A DNA stretch of 64,000 nt from Pogonophryne albipinna (taxonomy: Eukaryota; Chordata; Actinopteri; Perciformes; Artedidraconidae), in the NCBI GenBank assembly GCA_028583405.1, contig CM053244.1, positions 1,116,001 to 1,180,000 on the forward strand. The letters are read 5' to 3'. Below the pieces are notes generated by a model, which worked only from the letters and a program-made list of their open reading frames with translations, searched no databases and was not told the DNA's origin. A program made the position numbers and the translations under genes. Shown here piece after piece: positions 23,674 through 35,498 of the stretch; positions within the stretch are counted from its first letter, which is position 1, and the number at the start of each line of letters is the position of its first letter.

Positions 23674-24762
23674 ATGATACACTGTGTACAGCAGATCACC
23701 CCTAAACCAACGAGAACTGAGTGTGCTGCTGACTTGCATCAACAAATAGGAAAAATAGGCCGTGTGTTGAGCACAAGATGGGTGGCCAGTTCTTATCGCA
23801 CAGTATCTGCTGTTTGGAACAACTTTGAGTCACTATGTGCACACTTTAGCTTTGCGATGACAGATGAGAAACGATCAGCAAACGATAGAAAGCTGTATGA
23901 AGGTCTGTTAAAGCGGCTGACTTCAAAGCAGTTCCTTTTCGATTTAGCGCTTATGTGTGATACACTGAATGAGTTAGCCCTGTTGTCAGAATGTTTGCAA
24001 AAGCGCACAACATCAGTAGCCTACGCCGACAAACTGATCCACCAGAGCATTCGTTTTATTAATGGACTGGGGGAGCGACCTAGGACCAAGGTCCTTGCAG
24101 CTGAAAATGCCATATCAGAAGGCAGACTGGGCACAGTTGTGCTCACAGACAACTCCAAAATTGTCACCATCAATCATCAACAATTTATTCGGAGTCTAAG
24201 CAACAACCTTAGCCATAGAATGTTCACTACTGCATCATCTCGTGGAGCAGCCTCGCAGGCCCAGTCGGACTCAGACTATGTTCACTTGCTCGCTCAACTA
24301 AAAGTACTGGAACGCGACAACTGGCCACCAGCTCAGATCATGCCGCCTGGCTATGGAGAGGTGCAAGTGAGTGAACTGTGCCAACGATTCAGGCTGCCGA
24401 CTGTAAGTGTAATAAATGCATTCCGAGACTTTGTCGAGAGCACTGTGGACGATGCTACACCTGCCGAGCTCAGGCCCTTGATGAACTGCACTAGACTCAT
24501 ACCATGCAGCACGGCAGAATGTGAAAGGGGATTCAGCCAGATGAATCTGATCATCACCCCAACGCGAAACAGGTCGCTGATTGAACGGGTATCCACCTTG
24601 ATGTACATCAAGCTACATGGTCCACCTCTAACCCAGTGGGATCCGACAGGATATGTGACAACTTGGCTGAGACAAGAGATCACGACAGGCTGCAGCCGCA
24701 TCTCGCAAGGATCCAGACCCACTGTGGCGTTTCCTCTGACTGACTTCAACAACGGTGAGTAA
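23674..24762 (+). pseudogene. KIAA1586-like hAT transposase, C-terminal half
   Basis: This 362-residue open frame includes 'STRWVASSYRTV' (about residue 34), typical of the hAT insertion domain, and the dimerisation signature 'STAECERGFSQMNLI' (about residue 277). It is in a different frame from the preceding segment, so the coding region is broken at about 23670. After 'FNNGE' comes GTGAGT at about 24756, a possible donor site, and a long TG tract shortly after. Function as a gene is not supported because of the upstream stop and frameshift. Confidence 0.75.
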
Positions 24763-24785
24763 CACTGCTTATTACTGTTTCTTTA

Positions 24786-24944
<159 letters not shown>

Positions 24945-25734
24945 AAGCAGCGCTGTCTGCTTATTTGCAATGTAGGCTAGGCCTAATCAGAATCATTTCA
25001 AGTCCAGATTCAATGATGTTTGCATAAGTAGGCTATATTTTTCGTTTCGTTTATTTAATAAGTTGATTTCAGGACAACTTTGGGAATTGTGTTTGTTTGT
25101 TATGAGTTTTAAATAGATTTTGAAAGTGGAGAGAGAGAGAAGCAGCGTTGTCTGATTAGTTGCAATACTGTAGCTTATGCAACTTAGGCCTATAAATTGT
25201 TTATGTAATTTATATGCCAGTGTGTCTGGTGGTTTTGAGTCTGTGTGTGTGTTGAGCGCAGCGCCGTTTGCTTTTTGCAGTACAGTAATTAAAGTAGGAC
25301 TAAGCATACCGGTAGTTTCTGTGGACCTGTCTGCCCGTTTTGTGAGTGCACTGCGCGCGTGCACACTTGTGTGGCATTGTTTGGGATGACCTAATTAAAA
25401 TAGCGTCCCCCCAGTAAAAAAATCCCCACTACACCACTGTTGATAACCAGCGTCTTAGGACCGCTTAGCGAGATCTCGTTTGTTAGGGTTAGTTAAGCCA
25501 GATAACTCAAAGATATCCAGGGTCTGTTGAACTGGCTTTGTCGTACAGGCCACTGATCGATCAGGCTAACCTGTATATGCTCTCTGTATAACAACTTCAT
25601 ACAGACATAAATGAAGCAGCTGTATTCGCCATATAGGAAACACACATTTAAAACGGTTTTGCCTGCCGTCTTGTGTACACAAGCATTAATTAATGGTTTG
25701 GAAAGTGGTGCGCAAATAATAAAAAACGCTCCTA

Positions 25735-26351
25735 GTGTTCTGAAAGCAGACATCTGGACCCATTATGGGTTTTATTAACTAAAAGGGAAAAATTAACTGA
25801 ACAACGCTGTGTGTAAAGTGTGTCACACAAAAATAAAATACCTTGGTGGAAATACCACTAACTTGAGGAACCACCTTAGCCGTTTTCACTGAGAAGCTAC
25901 GTCTGCCACCAAGAAAACAGCGGACCCAGCCCAGCGAAGAATTGATGAGGTGCTGTCAACGTTTCCGCCCAACTCTGAGAAAGCGAAGAAAATCACCCAG
26001 TCGGTGGCAGCTTTCATAGCGAAGGACCTACGTCCTTATTCGGTCGAGGAAAACGCCGGTTTTCGCCACCTGTTAAAGACGCTGGAGCCACGGTATAAGC
26101 TCCCATCACGTAGCCACTTTACAGAAAATGTCTTACCTGCACTCTACAACGGAACCAAAGCCCAGGTAATGGCGTCAATGATCCAAGCTAAAAGAGTTGC
26201 CATAACATGTGATGCCTGGACTTCTGTCGCAACGGAGTCTTATTTAACAGTAACGGCACATTACACCAGCGAGGACTGGCAGTTTCTGTCGCATGTGCTG
26301 CAAACTAGAGCTGTTTACGAGTCTCACACAGGTGCGCATGTTGCGGAGCTA
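25735..26351 (+). pseudogene. ZBED1-like hAT transposase, BED finger and N-terminal part
   Basis: One frame reads a BED-type zinc finger ('VCKVCHTKI...NLRNHLSRFH', the Cys-Cys-His-His pattern) with three in-frame stops between about 25775 and 25895. An open stretch of 140 residues follows from 25950, including 'RVAITCDAWTSVATESYLTV' (catalytic Asp region). This matches ZBED1-like/hAT-Ac transposases. The frame is interrupted at 26351 by a CACTG-ended element and picks up exactly beyond it at 27904. Confidence 0.8.
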
Positions 26352-27903
26352 CACTGTAAAATATTACCATGATTTCACAATATGTAGCTGTAATATTTTA
26401 CAATAAATTACTGTTTTACCACTTTACAGTCTTTACCTGTGATGTTCACAATATAATACTGTAATTTTGAATTTCACAGTGAAATCAATACATTCACAGT
26501 TAATTACTGTGAATGTACAGGATCAATGATTACCAGCATTTCACAACATGTTACTGTATTATTTCATAGCAAAATACTGTATTCAGACCATCCTCTGTGA
26601 TAACAACAAATTAAGTGATTGTCTTGCTTTTATCGCTCTTGCTTGGCTTTAAATATTAATTTCTTTCTTTGGTGCAGGTTTTACTTAAATTGAAAGGGGC
26701 ACCGCTGCATGTACCATATAAATCTATGTGAAATTGTTGTCTTGGCTTATTGTTTTCAGGTTCTTCCTGGGCATTAATCTTGAGACGGCTCGAAAGCCAA
26801 AAAGAGGCATGGCAATTTAAACCCCCATGTCAGCACATTCTTCAGAAAAATGATTGACTTCGAGTGGGCCATGTGTTAAGTGCTCCCCTCCTTGTTTTCT
26901 TTTCTGTCTCCCTGCTGCGCAGGTGCACCTGGTCTGCCCTTGGCTCCGCCTCTGCCCAGGTGCACCTGGTCTGCCCCTGGCTCCGCCTCCGCCCAGGTGT
27001 TCCAAATTCCACTCAGCCGTGTATATATAAAGAGAAGCTGGAGGAGAAGGATGTCTCGCCTATCCTAACGCCGGGAGACACTCTCCTTAGAATACCTCTT
27101 TGCCATTTTGAGCTGTAGGCCATATTTTTGCAGATGTGTTTATGTTTAGCCTGGAGGACCTGGTAGTCCAGTTTTCGTGGCTTTATTTTGTTTCCCATAG
27201 GGTTTATATTTGATTTCTGGTTGGGGGGGGGGTGATGCTCTGGGTCCTACGGTCCGTGGTGTGGCTGGCAACGGTTCCCTCCTTCTGTTTGTTCCTTTTG
27301 GCCAGTCCTCCAGACCTCTTTTTGTTTCCCGTTTCGCTTGTGTGAGCAAACGGCTGATTATCAATAAATGCTCGTTACCAAGTACCGGTTATTGCGTGTA
27401 TTCTTTCATGTTGCGGGTCTCAGCACGAGCCACTACCGCGGAGTAGAGGTTGGGGCACTAACAACATGTCCAAGACACTGTGAAATGTACTTTGCACTTC
27501 AATGGAGTAATAAAAAGTTAAAATGGGCATTTTCTTTGTTTTTCTTTGTTGATTGAGCTGATTGAATTGTGTAGTTATGGTAAAATCCCAGTTAACTAGT
27601 CAAATTTACAATATATTGTTGTATTATTTACATTTCTATATTTACAGTAAATTACTGGCTCCTGTGTTGCATTACTTTTACAGTAATAGCGTGAAAATAC
27701 AGGTAATTACTGTAATTTATGTAGAGCAAGGTACCATCATACCACAGCTCTGTACTGCTCTGTACTGCTATATCACAGTAATTGACAACTTTACTGTAAA
27801 ATATATACAGTAAATTACTGTGAAATATTTACAGTAAATTACTGTGAAATGCAACTAGTAGCCAGTAATTTACTGTAATTTTACAGCCAAACATTTTACA
27901 GTG
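26352..27903. mobile_element. CACTG-ended (EnSpm/CACTA-like) element with TA duplication
   Basis: The termini CACTGTAAAATATT and ACATTTTACAGTG are inverted. TA flanks both sides (26350-26351 and 27904-27905), and removing the element plus one TA restores the ZBED-like reading frame. Subterminal CACTGTAAA and TTACAGTAA-type motifs recur, as in fish EnSpm-like elements. No transposase. A probable solo LTR is nested inside. Confidence 0.75.
26874..27463 (+). mobile_element. Probable solo LTR inside the CACTG element
   Basis: It runs from TGTTAAGTGC to GCACTAACA (TG...CA with inverted ends). A TATATATAAA box lies near 27021 and AATAAA near 27363, and flanking CCATG/ACATG match at four of five bases. 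Two 39-bp direct repeats (GCCCAGGTGCACCTGGTCTG-type, about 26920-27000) lie in its U3-like part. This is a promoter and polyadenylation layout typical of an LTR. Confidence 0.6.
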
Positions 27904-28188
27904 TACTGTCTCGTGTAGTGGAAGAATGACAGCTATCAGACAAAGATGTAGTGCTGGTGACAGACAACGCGTCTAATATGATCGTTGCAGCTGAATTCGG
28001 AAAATTCCCTCATGTGAAATGCTTCGCCCATACACTGAATCTTGCGTCCCAGCGGGCGCTTAAAGTGGCCACCCTCTCCAGGCTTCTGGGTCGAGTTCGA
28101 CGGATTGCAACATTCTTCCACCGCAGCACTACAGCGAACCACCATCTGAAAGAGAAACAGAAATGTCTGGGCCTGAAAAATCATAAAG
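27904..28188 (+). pseudogene. ZBED1-like hAT transposase, middle part
   Basis: It continues directly from the segment ending at 26351: 'LLSRVVEE' then a TGA where the family has Trp, then 'VVLVTDNASNM' and 'HVKCFAHTLNLASQRAL'. These carry the second acid region and the C/H...HTLNL landmark of hAT transposases. It is cut off at 28188 by a hAT insertion and resumes at 29551. Confidence 0.8.
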
Positions 28189-29550
28189 CAGCGACGTGCG
28201 GTCAGGGGAGGCAGGTGAGGCAGAGCCTCACTTGTCATTCTCCAATGTAACGGAAAAAAAAAATAATACAAATAATAATAATAAAATGTGTCCACTGATC
28301 TGTGTTGTAAATGTGATTTCTGTATGATTCCAATCGCTTTTTATAGTAAAAATCGGCTAATTTGCCGAGCTCCGCTACAACTACGGGGAGCGATGAGATT
28401 GAGAAGTGAGGCAGGGACGAGCTCTGCCTCTCGTAAGCCCACAGTAACTGGCTGGAGCGCGGGCACTAATTTAGCGCGGGCACTTATTTTGTGAGCGCGC
28501 ACAAGCCAGTTACTGTGTGGTGAGGTGAGGCACAGATGAGCTCTGCCTCACCTCAGAATGCGTCACCCCACAGAAACTGTCTGGAAAGCGGGCCCTAAGC
28601 GCATGCCTGCACCATCTCACTGTATGTCACCAATGTAATGTTTGTAGATCCCTTTATTACATTTGTCCTCGCCATCCATAGTCTCTCAATAACTTATTTC
28701 ATGTATATATGATATTTAAGCTCGCTGGTCTCATCATACAACGGCAATGAAAAAAGCACCAGGGGAGGCAGCCATAACCTCTGCCGCACTGAAGGGGGCG
28801 CACGTGAGCCCACAGGTTCTTGTTGCTACTGTTATTCTACGCAGAGACGGTAGACGAAAACAACAAACTAGACTTTTGAAACTAGAGGGAGATAAGGAGG
28901 ACTTTTACAAAAAAGTAATAAAGATTGTTGTCCAGAAGGATAGCATGGACTTCATCTTCAAGTCAAGGTAAGACCACCATTGTAATGAAAATTGGATCTT
29001 ACTAAGAAAGAACAATCCAATATTTAGATTTTGGGTAGGCTGTCCTTTTGTTGAACGGTCTGTTTAAAATGAATCGAAGCATCAGACTAAAAAAGCTTTT
29101 GAAAATAACAGAATATTTCGATTAAAGGTGGGGTAGGTAAGTTTGAGGAACCGGCTCGAGATACACTTTTTGTTATATTCCATGGAATGCTCTTAACATC
29201 CCGATAGCAATGAATATCTTAAGTGCTTTGACAAAAAATACATAAAAACATTTCATCTGTGGAAGCCGTAGTACTGTAAAAAGCACGACCACTCATTTTA
29301 GCCGGCCCGGCTAAAATAACCTGCCTGTCAGCCTTCCATCTGTGCACAAACTTATCTCGTGCCCTCATTGGTGATGTGCGCGTTCGTGTGTGTTGGAGGA
29401 GGGGCTGTGTATTTTCAAATTCTAGCGCACTCGAGCTGGTTTCTCCAAAATTACCTACCCCACCTTTAAGGTCAAAATATATAATATTTGTAAATCTGAC
29501 TCTGAAAGAGTCAGTGCCTCACCAGCCATGAACCTCACCGCACGTCACTG
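28189..29550. mobile_element. hAT element with perfect 8-bp TSD, inside the ZBED-like gene
   Basis: The termini CAGCGACGTGCGGT and ACCGCACGTCACTG (one mismatch) are flanked by TCATAAAG on both sides (28181-28188 and 29551-29558). GAGGCAGAGCCTCAC-type motifs repeat near both ends. A smaller TTAA-flanked MITE is nested at 29126-29465. A 75-residue plus-strand frame at 28747-28971 has no recognised domain. Non-autonomous. Confidence 0.9.
29126..29465. mobile_element. AGGTGGGGTAGG MITE, copy A
   Basis: The 340-bp element has inverted termini AGGTGGGGTAGGTAA and TTACCTACCCCACCT with TTAA on both sides (29122-29125 and 29466-29469). It is a close copy of 32649-33014 in the same orientation. Superfamily uncertain (TTAA or TWA target). 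Confidence 0.85.
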
Positions 29551-29714
29551 TCATAAAGTGATAACTGATGTTGCCACAAGGTGGAACAGTGCATATGACA
29601 TGGTCGAGAGGTTCTTGGAACAACAACCTGCAATATGTGCCACCTTGCTGTCTCCAGAGGTGAGAAAAGGACAGTCAGACCTCTGCACTCTTAACGAAAC
29701 AGATGTGTCAAATG
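29551..29714 (+). pseudogene. ZBED1-like hAT transposase, further segment
   Basis: It resumes after the hAT insertion with 'VITDVATRWNSAYDMVERFL', a strongly conserved hAT landmark, and runs to 'DVSN' before a new repeat terminus at 29715. It is in frame with the segment before the insertion once the duplicated 8 bp is removed. Confidence 0.8.
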
Positions 29715-29830
29715 TAGTGCTGCGTACCGGTACGCCGAACCGGTACTGGACTTGTGGACTTCGGTTCAAGTCCGGTTAAAACCGGAACGTCGGGAACCGG
29801 TACTTGGACTCACAAAAAAACTAGCACTTA
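29715..29830 (+). mobile_element. hAT-like left end (TAGTGCTGCGTACC)
   Basis: It starts TAGTGCTGCGTACCGGTACG and continues with ACCGGTAC-type repeats. It interrupts the ZBED-like coding region. No right end or 8-bp duplication was found. Confidence 0.5.
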
Positions 29831-31491
29831 TGTATATTCTCCTTTTTGTTATAAACCATCTAAAACCTCCCTGAAGGCAGGAGAGACTGAAAAGAGTCAA
29901 GGGAAGCTTATAAAAGTTAACAGCATTTAATTACACAAAAGATGCGGTGGTGTACAAATGAAATTGCAAAAGGAGGCGCTCTCCTCATCCGACCGGTCAG
30001 TCCAGGTCAGGGGGTAGAAGAGATCAATTATTGGCTCGCTCTTCCTGTTGTCATCTGAGGTCTTCTCCTATTGGCCGGCGTCGTCGGGGGGCGGGTCCAA
30101 TGCAATTCCTGCCTTTTTCTGTTGCTAAATTATATCATTCTGGTGTCTGTGGTTATTTAAACATTCCCTGATAAACGTTATTCAGCGGTAATAAATGAGT
30201 GCTAATCCAAGTGTGCTCAGTGTACAACATCACATGTCATTTCACCTTCGATTCACGGTTTGAAAACGTAGCATTTCGCTACATGCTAATGCTAACCGGA
30301 AGTGAAGAATTTTCAGAATAAAAGTATTAAGTTAATAGTTAGTGAACTTCCGTTTTTTTCAGAATAAAATTTAAATTAAATAGTGTATTTAATTCAAATT
30401 ACGCCATATCAACATTGATTTTAATTTCTAACAGTATATATGTACATCACTATGTATGTAGAGTTGTAGAAAAGACATGGTGTACAGTACACTCTGACTG
30501 TACAGTCACTACAGTGTATATTGTATAGTTCTGCTCCCAAAAGAAAGGCCTCATCATCATCATCACCACTGCTCGTGAGTTTGCTGGGACGGTCTTTCAC
30601 TGACACTGAAGGTACAGCAGAACCCAAGACCCCCTATGCCAGTACTGAGGAGGAAATAGAGAGATACTGTAAAGCATAAAGCAAACAGATATTGTTCTAA
30701 ACTGTATTAAAGTAAACAGGTATTATCTTGAACTGTATTGAAGTGAACATGTATTATTTGGGACTGTTTTAAAGTAATCCTATATATATATATAACCCTT
30801 TTTACTTACACTCTATGACCCAGATACCCTGACACACACACTTACACCTCCTGTCTCCAGCACACACACTTACACTCACTGACCCAGATATCAGCACACA
30901 CACACACATACACTTTCCCCCCCACCAGCACATGCACATGTTCTTATTCAAGGTTCTTCCTGGGGCCAGTACAATGTTTGATACTAATATATCTGTGTAC
31001 AATGTTTGATACTAATATCTCTGTGTACAATGTTTGATTGTTTTGGGAAAGAATAGTTTGTGTGAAATCTTCCCTGGGAAAGTAAAGGAGTGAAGTTAGG
31101 TGTAAGATAAAAAGTGATTCTGACCTTGTCTAGTTCCGAGGCTCTCACGCTCTGTTCAGAAGAAAAATACTTTTTCCCAGAACTCTGATTCGCTTAGGAG
31201 TAAAATGGGACGGAAGAGACATCTCACATCTCCGCCCCAAATATGTCCATATATACTGTTGTTTATTCATGCAAAATGCGCCCCCTGTTGCTGACTGGCT
31301 GGTCCCGATACCTGTATCGCACGGCAGTAGAGCGGGGAGCCCGGAGTGCTCTGTTACAGGGCACTCTGTATTTCGTATTGTGTTTTTTACCATTAAAATC
31401 AGATTATTGTTATAACTTTTATGCCGGTGTTTTGGACTCCTTCTCTTATTAAATCTGACCAGGCTCATTTAACGGACGGCGCGGAGCAGAG
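29831..31491. other. Composite inserted region, unassigned
   Basis: It separates the middle and C-terminal parts of the ZBED-like pseudogene, so it is inserted DNA plus a likely deletion of coding sequence. It holds a direct repeat of GTGTACAATGTTTGATACTA (30960-31040) and CA-rich stretches. The 3' portion (about 31140-31480) contains ATTAAA and GC-rich sequence like part of an LTR. No ends could be paired. Confidence 0.35.
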
Positions 31492-31770
31492 GTGGGCTTT
31501 AAGCCACCACTACTGTGTTTACTCCAACAAGCATCATCTCTTCCTCTGACTGAGGACCCTTTGAACTGGTGGCGTGTCCATGAGATCACATTTCCCCTCC
31601 TCTCACGGGTGTCAAAGCGATACTTGTGTATCCCAGGCACAAGTTTGTCTGCAGAGCGAGTTTTCTCCACTGCAGGAGATGTGGTCACTGCAAAAAGAAG
31701 CACTGTCAAACCAGAACATGTGGATCAACTAGTGTTCTTGCAGAAGAACCTACACATTCCCAAATGCTGA
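31492..31770 (+). pseudogene. ZBED1-like hAT transposase, C-terminal dimerisation domain
   Basis: The 92-residue frame has 'DPLNWWRVHEITFPLLSRV' and 'CIPGTSLSAERVFSTAG', the classic hAT C-terminal dimerisation motif, and ends at a natural-looking stop (31768-31770) after 'FLQKNLHI'. Its matching terminus is probably that at 32299. About 200 residues between this and the segment ending at 29714 are missing. Confidence 0.8.
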
Positions 31771-32149
31771 GCAGTGAGTCATGTTTTTGTTGTTTGGCAC
31801 ATTCAGGAAGTGCCCTGTGCCCAGTGCTGCTATTTGAAAACATTGTTGTAGATTACAGCACTGCAGAATGTTTTGTTTTTGAGGATTTACCTTTGTTTAC
31901 ACTATAGGTAGGCCAGGCCTATACTATTTATTTCATTTCAATTTAATAAACATTTTGATATGATACACATGGTAGTTCAATGCTACCTGTTGTCACACTC
32001 ATAATGACGTTTGGCACTTTTAGGATGTGCGATGTTATAGAGCAGAAGACAAATAAGTGGTTTGATCGATTTGTAATGCACTTTCTATAGAATAAAAAAA
32101 GTTAATATTTATCTGACTGATTGTATTCATTGATGAAAAAGTATCCATA

Positions 32150-32299
32150 CAGTAATATTGAAAATTGAGGATGCAACGCATTGTTATGAATCGTGATGCA
32201 CCGTAATGCACCGTAATGCACCGGGATATCGAACCGAATCGAATCGTTGACAGGATAATCGTAATCGAATCGTGAGACCAGTGAAGATGCACAGCCCTA
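32150..32299. mobile_element. Right end of a hAT element (TAGGGCTGTGCATC)
   Basis: It ends GATGCACAGCCCTA, the inverse of a hAT terminus. CACCGTAATGCACCG and ATCGAATCG-type subterminal repeats precede it, as in ZBED-type hAT elements. It is likely the right end of the element encoding the ZBED1-like pseudogene. The left end was not found. Confidence 0.6.
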
Positions 32300-32644
32300 A
32301 CTGAGAGTGGCGATTTTATTTTGTAATTCTTAGCGCGCACTTCCTGTCCTGAGAGTGGCGGTGTCCCCAGAGTGGAGGTGTCCTGAGATTGGCGAGATGT
32401 GGTCAAGCCCCTGAGGATTGTGGGAAATAGGAGGATAAGAAGGGGACTGATAGCGATGCTGCCCTGTTGGGGACAGCTAGCAGACATTTGGAGACCCTGT
32501 TGCCCCTATTGAGTGTGTAGATGTGCAGACTGTTGTTCTGTGGCTTATGAAAGAATATTTATGTCTTCATTGCAATAAACTACCAATGTTGATTACCTAT
32601 GTGAATTTCTATTTCTACAGAAGAACATGAAATGAAATCCTTAA
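32300..32644. other. Unassigned spacer with CTGAGAGTGG motifs
   Basis: Four degenerate GAGAGTGG/GAGATTGG units occur within 100 bp. A stretch starting CACTTCCTGTCCTGAGAG matches the reverse complement of about 8380-8413. No gene recognised. Confidence 0.35.
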
Positions 32645-32648
32645 TTAA

Positions 32649-33014
32649 AGGTGGGGTAGGTAAGTTTGAGAAACCGGCTCGAGATACACTTTTTGTTATA
32701 TATTCCATGGAATGCTCTTAACATCCCGATAGCAATGAATATCTTAAGTGCTTTGACAAAAAATCCATACAAAAATGTCATCTGTGGAAGCCGTAGTACT
32801 GTAAAAAGCACGACCAATCATTTTAGCCGGCCCGGCTAAAATAACTGGATGGCCTACCTGGCTGTCAGCCTTCCATCTGTGCACAAAGTTATCTCGTGCC
32901 CTCATTGGTCATGTGTGTTGGAGGAGGGTAAGGAAGTGGCAGATTTTTTCCGGTTGTGTATTTTCAAATTCTAGCGCACTCGAGCTGGTTTCTCCAAAAT
33001 TACCTACCCCACCT
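32649..33014. mobile_element. AGGTGGGGTAGG MITE, copy B
   Basis: The 366-bp element has the same termini as 29126-29465 and TTAA on both sides (32645-32648 and 33015-33018). The right TTAA is also the left target of the next element. Small indels separate it from copy A. Confidence 0.85.
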
Positions 33015-33018
33015 TTAA

Positions 33019-34207
33019 GGCGAGACACCCCAGGTGAATAGGGTAATTTTTTTAACTTAAAAGTATCAGCTAGAAAGTTCTCCAGTTAATTACTTACAAT
33101 AAGGCAATTGTTTTTTGTATTACAAGTTTTCTGAAATAGCATGTTTAAATATGCAAATTACCCATTATCTCATTAAATATGCACATATTTTAACACATTT
33201 CAGGAATCGAAATCTGAACTTTGGATAAAGCCAGGTTCAAAATTCTTGTTTCATTTTGTAGTCATATTAGTATCTAAGGCTTTTACAGAAGGGATATTGG
33301 ATATCTCTTTTTATCACTCCATAAATCAGAAAATACTGTCAACAGCCCTAAAATATCAATTTTCGCCATGTTTTTAGGTATACAATGTTGTATAATTCAG
33401 GCTATGAATGATATATGAACAAACCCTTCTGTAAAAGCCTTCATAATATTGATAGGAATATAACTGGAAGGTTTGGTGTCTCTACGTGCTACTGAAGTGG
33501 ACATTTCGAACTCAGAGTAGGAGAAAAAACTCATTTTGAGAAAACGACCATTAAAGATTGCAGTGAGGCGCTAGCTAAACCCTCCTGTTCTTTGGATGAC
33601 AGCTTGCACATCGACGCACTCCGTGAAGGTATTTCATGTTCGGGACATTTGTTTTTTGTATAACCTTGCTTCGTGCAAGTGACAATTGTTGTTTTCTTCT
33701 CTGTGAACGTTTTTTTCGCCGTTCTTTTGCTATTTTGAGATTTCAATTTCTAGCGGAAAGCTAACCAGGAAGTGTTTTAGCACACCACGTGACGCATCTG
33801 AACGAATCACGTTGTCAGAAATTGACACCAGCCAATGAGATTTCGTTTCTTGGTTTAAGACCCCTTTGTGCTTTCACGATTGGTTGCTGATACAAAGGAA
33901 ATGACCATATTTGGATCCGATGAGATTGTGCAGGAGAGACACAGCTTTCCAACGATATCTCTGATGACATGGTGCACACAGCGGTCGCGGTACTTTATGT
34001 TACGTTAGAATGCTAACTTTTGGTGAATTTAGGAGAAATCTACAGACGCAAATAGACAAACTATAGTAAAATAAACACTTAAATGTGTATTTTGTACGTT
34101 TTCCTTCCAAAAGCCTGAAAGAAAACATGTTATAGAATCAAAATAGCACAAAATCTCAAAATTGACCAGTACTTGAAAAACGGTGTTTTTGCCTGCCGTG
34201 TCTCGCC
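33019..34207 (+). mobile_element. GGCGAGACAC TTAA element, copy 1
   Basis: The termini GGCGAGACAC and GTGTCTCGCC are inverted and flanked by TTAA (33015-33018 and 34208-34211). The 1189-bp copy is nearly identical to 37098-38270. No transposase frame is present. The TTAA target and TIR size point to a piggyBac-like or Kolobok-like non-autonomous family. Confidence 0.9.
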
Positions 34208-34278
34208 TTAAGTCTGTGTTATTAATATTATTTTAGTATTGTTTTATTATAATGGGAATAATAATGTATAGATTAAAG

Positions 34279-35490
34279 CAGGGGTGCCCAACCTTTTTTG
34301 AACCGAGAGCTACTTTTAAAGTGTCCAGTCTGCCGAGATCTACCAGTCCAAATAGAGAGGTGTAGCCATTACTGACAGCCTACTACCAGGTAAATACACA
34401 CTTCTACTTGTATATAACTGACCTTTGTACGATTAATACTTCATAAAATACTGCAGATCCTTTATCTTACCTCTTTCTAATCTACACACAAGTTTTTAAC
34501 TGAAGTTACACAACAGTGTTGTTGATACAGAGTTGGAGTTTATTCACATGTCACTACAGTGGGTAATGTTTTCAAGAAACATTGAACAGTGCTGCCACAT
34601 ATGACAAAGTATAAAAAGAAATGCCTTTAAAATAGGATGCAAGCAACACTAGTTTCTTAACCTGAATGATAATAGACTAATCAATTTAAACAGAACAGAT
34701 CTTAATGTTTGCATTCTTATACGATTTTGTACAATAATTATAATGCAAGTTCAAACAAACTACAACTTACAGCTGATTAATAACGGTATCTAACTTGAGT
34801 TTTTATTATATCAAAAACCTGTTGAAATGCTACTGTTATTTTTTACTGTCGGCAGCCTCCAGGAATGCTTCTTTCACAACTTCGCCGTCTTTGAAAGACT
34901 TCATGTGTTTCTCAAGAACGTGACACGATAAGATGCTCTGGTAGCAGCCTTGCTCTTGTTGTTGGGCCTGGTGAAAATGGACTGCTGTGCATTTAGCTGT
35001 CCTTTCAGGCCCCTCCCCTTTTGGGAGCGTAGGGCAGAATTAGGAGGGAATTCCGTCTCGTAGCGTTTGTGCACTGTTTTGAAATGCCGCTCCTAAATTA
35101 CCCTTCGATAAAGCCACGCTCGCATTGCAGATGAGACAGATGGACTTTGAATTGGAATAGATACAAAAATAATCATCCTCCCACTCGGAGTGAAAATGAT
35201 ATATTTTGGGCTTTTTTGCTTCTGCCATAATTGCGGTCTTGTGTGTGTGTGCGGACTGTCACTCCTGTTGACACGGACAACGTCAGCTAACTAGTGCCCA
35301 CCAGCCACGCCCCTGCACACGGGGTCACGCCGGCCAATCACAAAGTTTTGATGTGTTCAAGTGCATTATTCTGGCACAGGAAGATTGTTATAGGACATTA
35401 ACGATAAAACAGAATATTGTTGTTCTATTTTTAGACACATCTCGCGATCGACTGGGAATCTCCCCGCGATCGACCGGTTGGGCACCCCTG
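34279..35490 (-). mobile_element. hAT element with 15-bp TIR and perfect TSD
   Basis: The termini CAGGGGTGCCCAACC and GGTTGGGCACCCCTG are perfect inverted repeats, flanked by GATTAAAG (34271-34278 and 35491-35498). The minus strand keeps only the N-terminal part of a transposase near the right end, so the 1212-bp copy is an internal deletion derivative. Confidence 0.93.
35040..35228 (-). pseudogene. hAT transposase N-terminal zinc-finger fragment (ZBED5/SCAND3-like)
   Basis: The 62-residue frame begins MAEAKKPKIYHFHSEWEDDY and includes 'SICLICNASVALSKGNLGAAF'. This is the start of ZBED5/EPM2AIP1/SCAND3-like transposases with the first Cys pair of the BED-like finger. The His expected after 'NLGAAF' is replaced ('QNSAQ'), and the frame stops soon after. 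The rest of the transposase is deleted from this copy. Confidence 0.75.
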
Positions 35491-35498
35491 GATTAAAG

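Noticed and set aside
28747..28971. 75-residue frame inside the hAT at 28189-29550 as a host exon
   Set aside because: No recognised domain and no acceptor or partner exon; lies within a non-autonomous element.
29715..32299. A single element with ends TAGTGCTGCGTACC and the inverse of TAGGGCTGTGCATC
   Set aside because: The flanks GTCAAATG and ACTGAGAG differ, and ZBED-like coding sequence lies on both sides of the left end; more likely two different elements.
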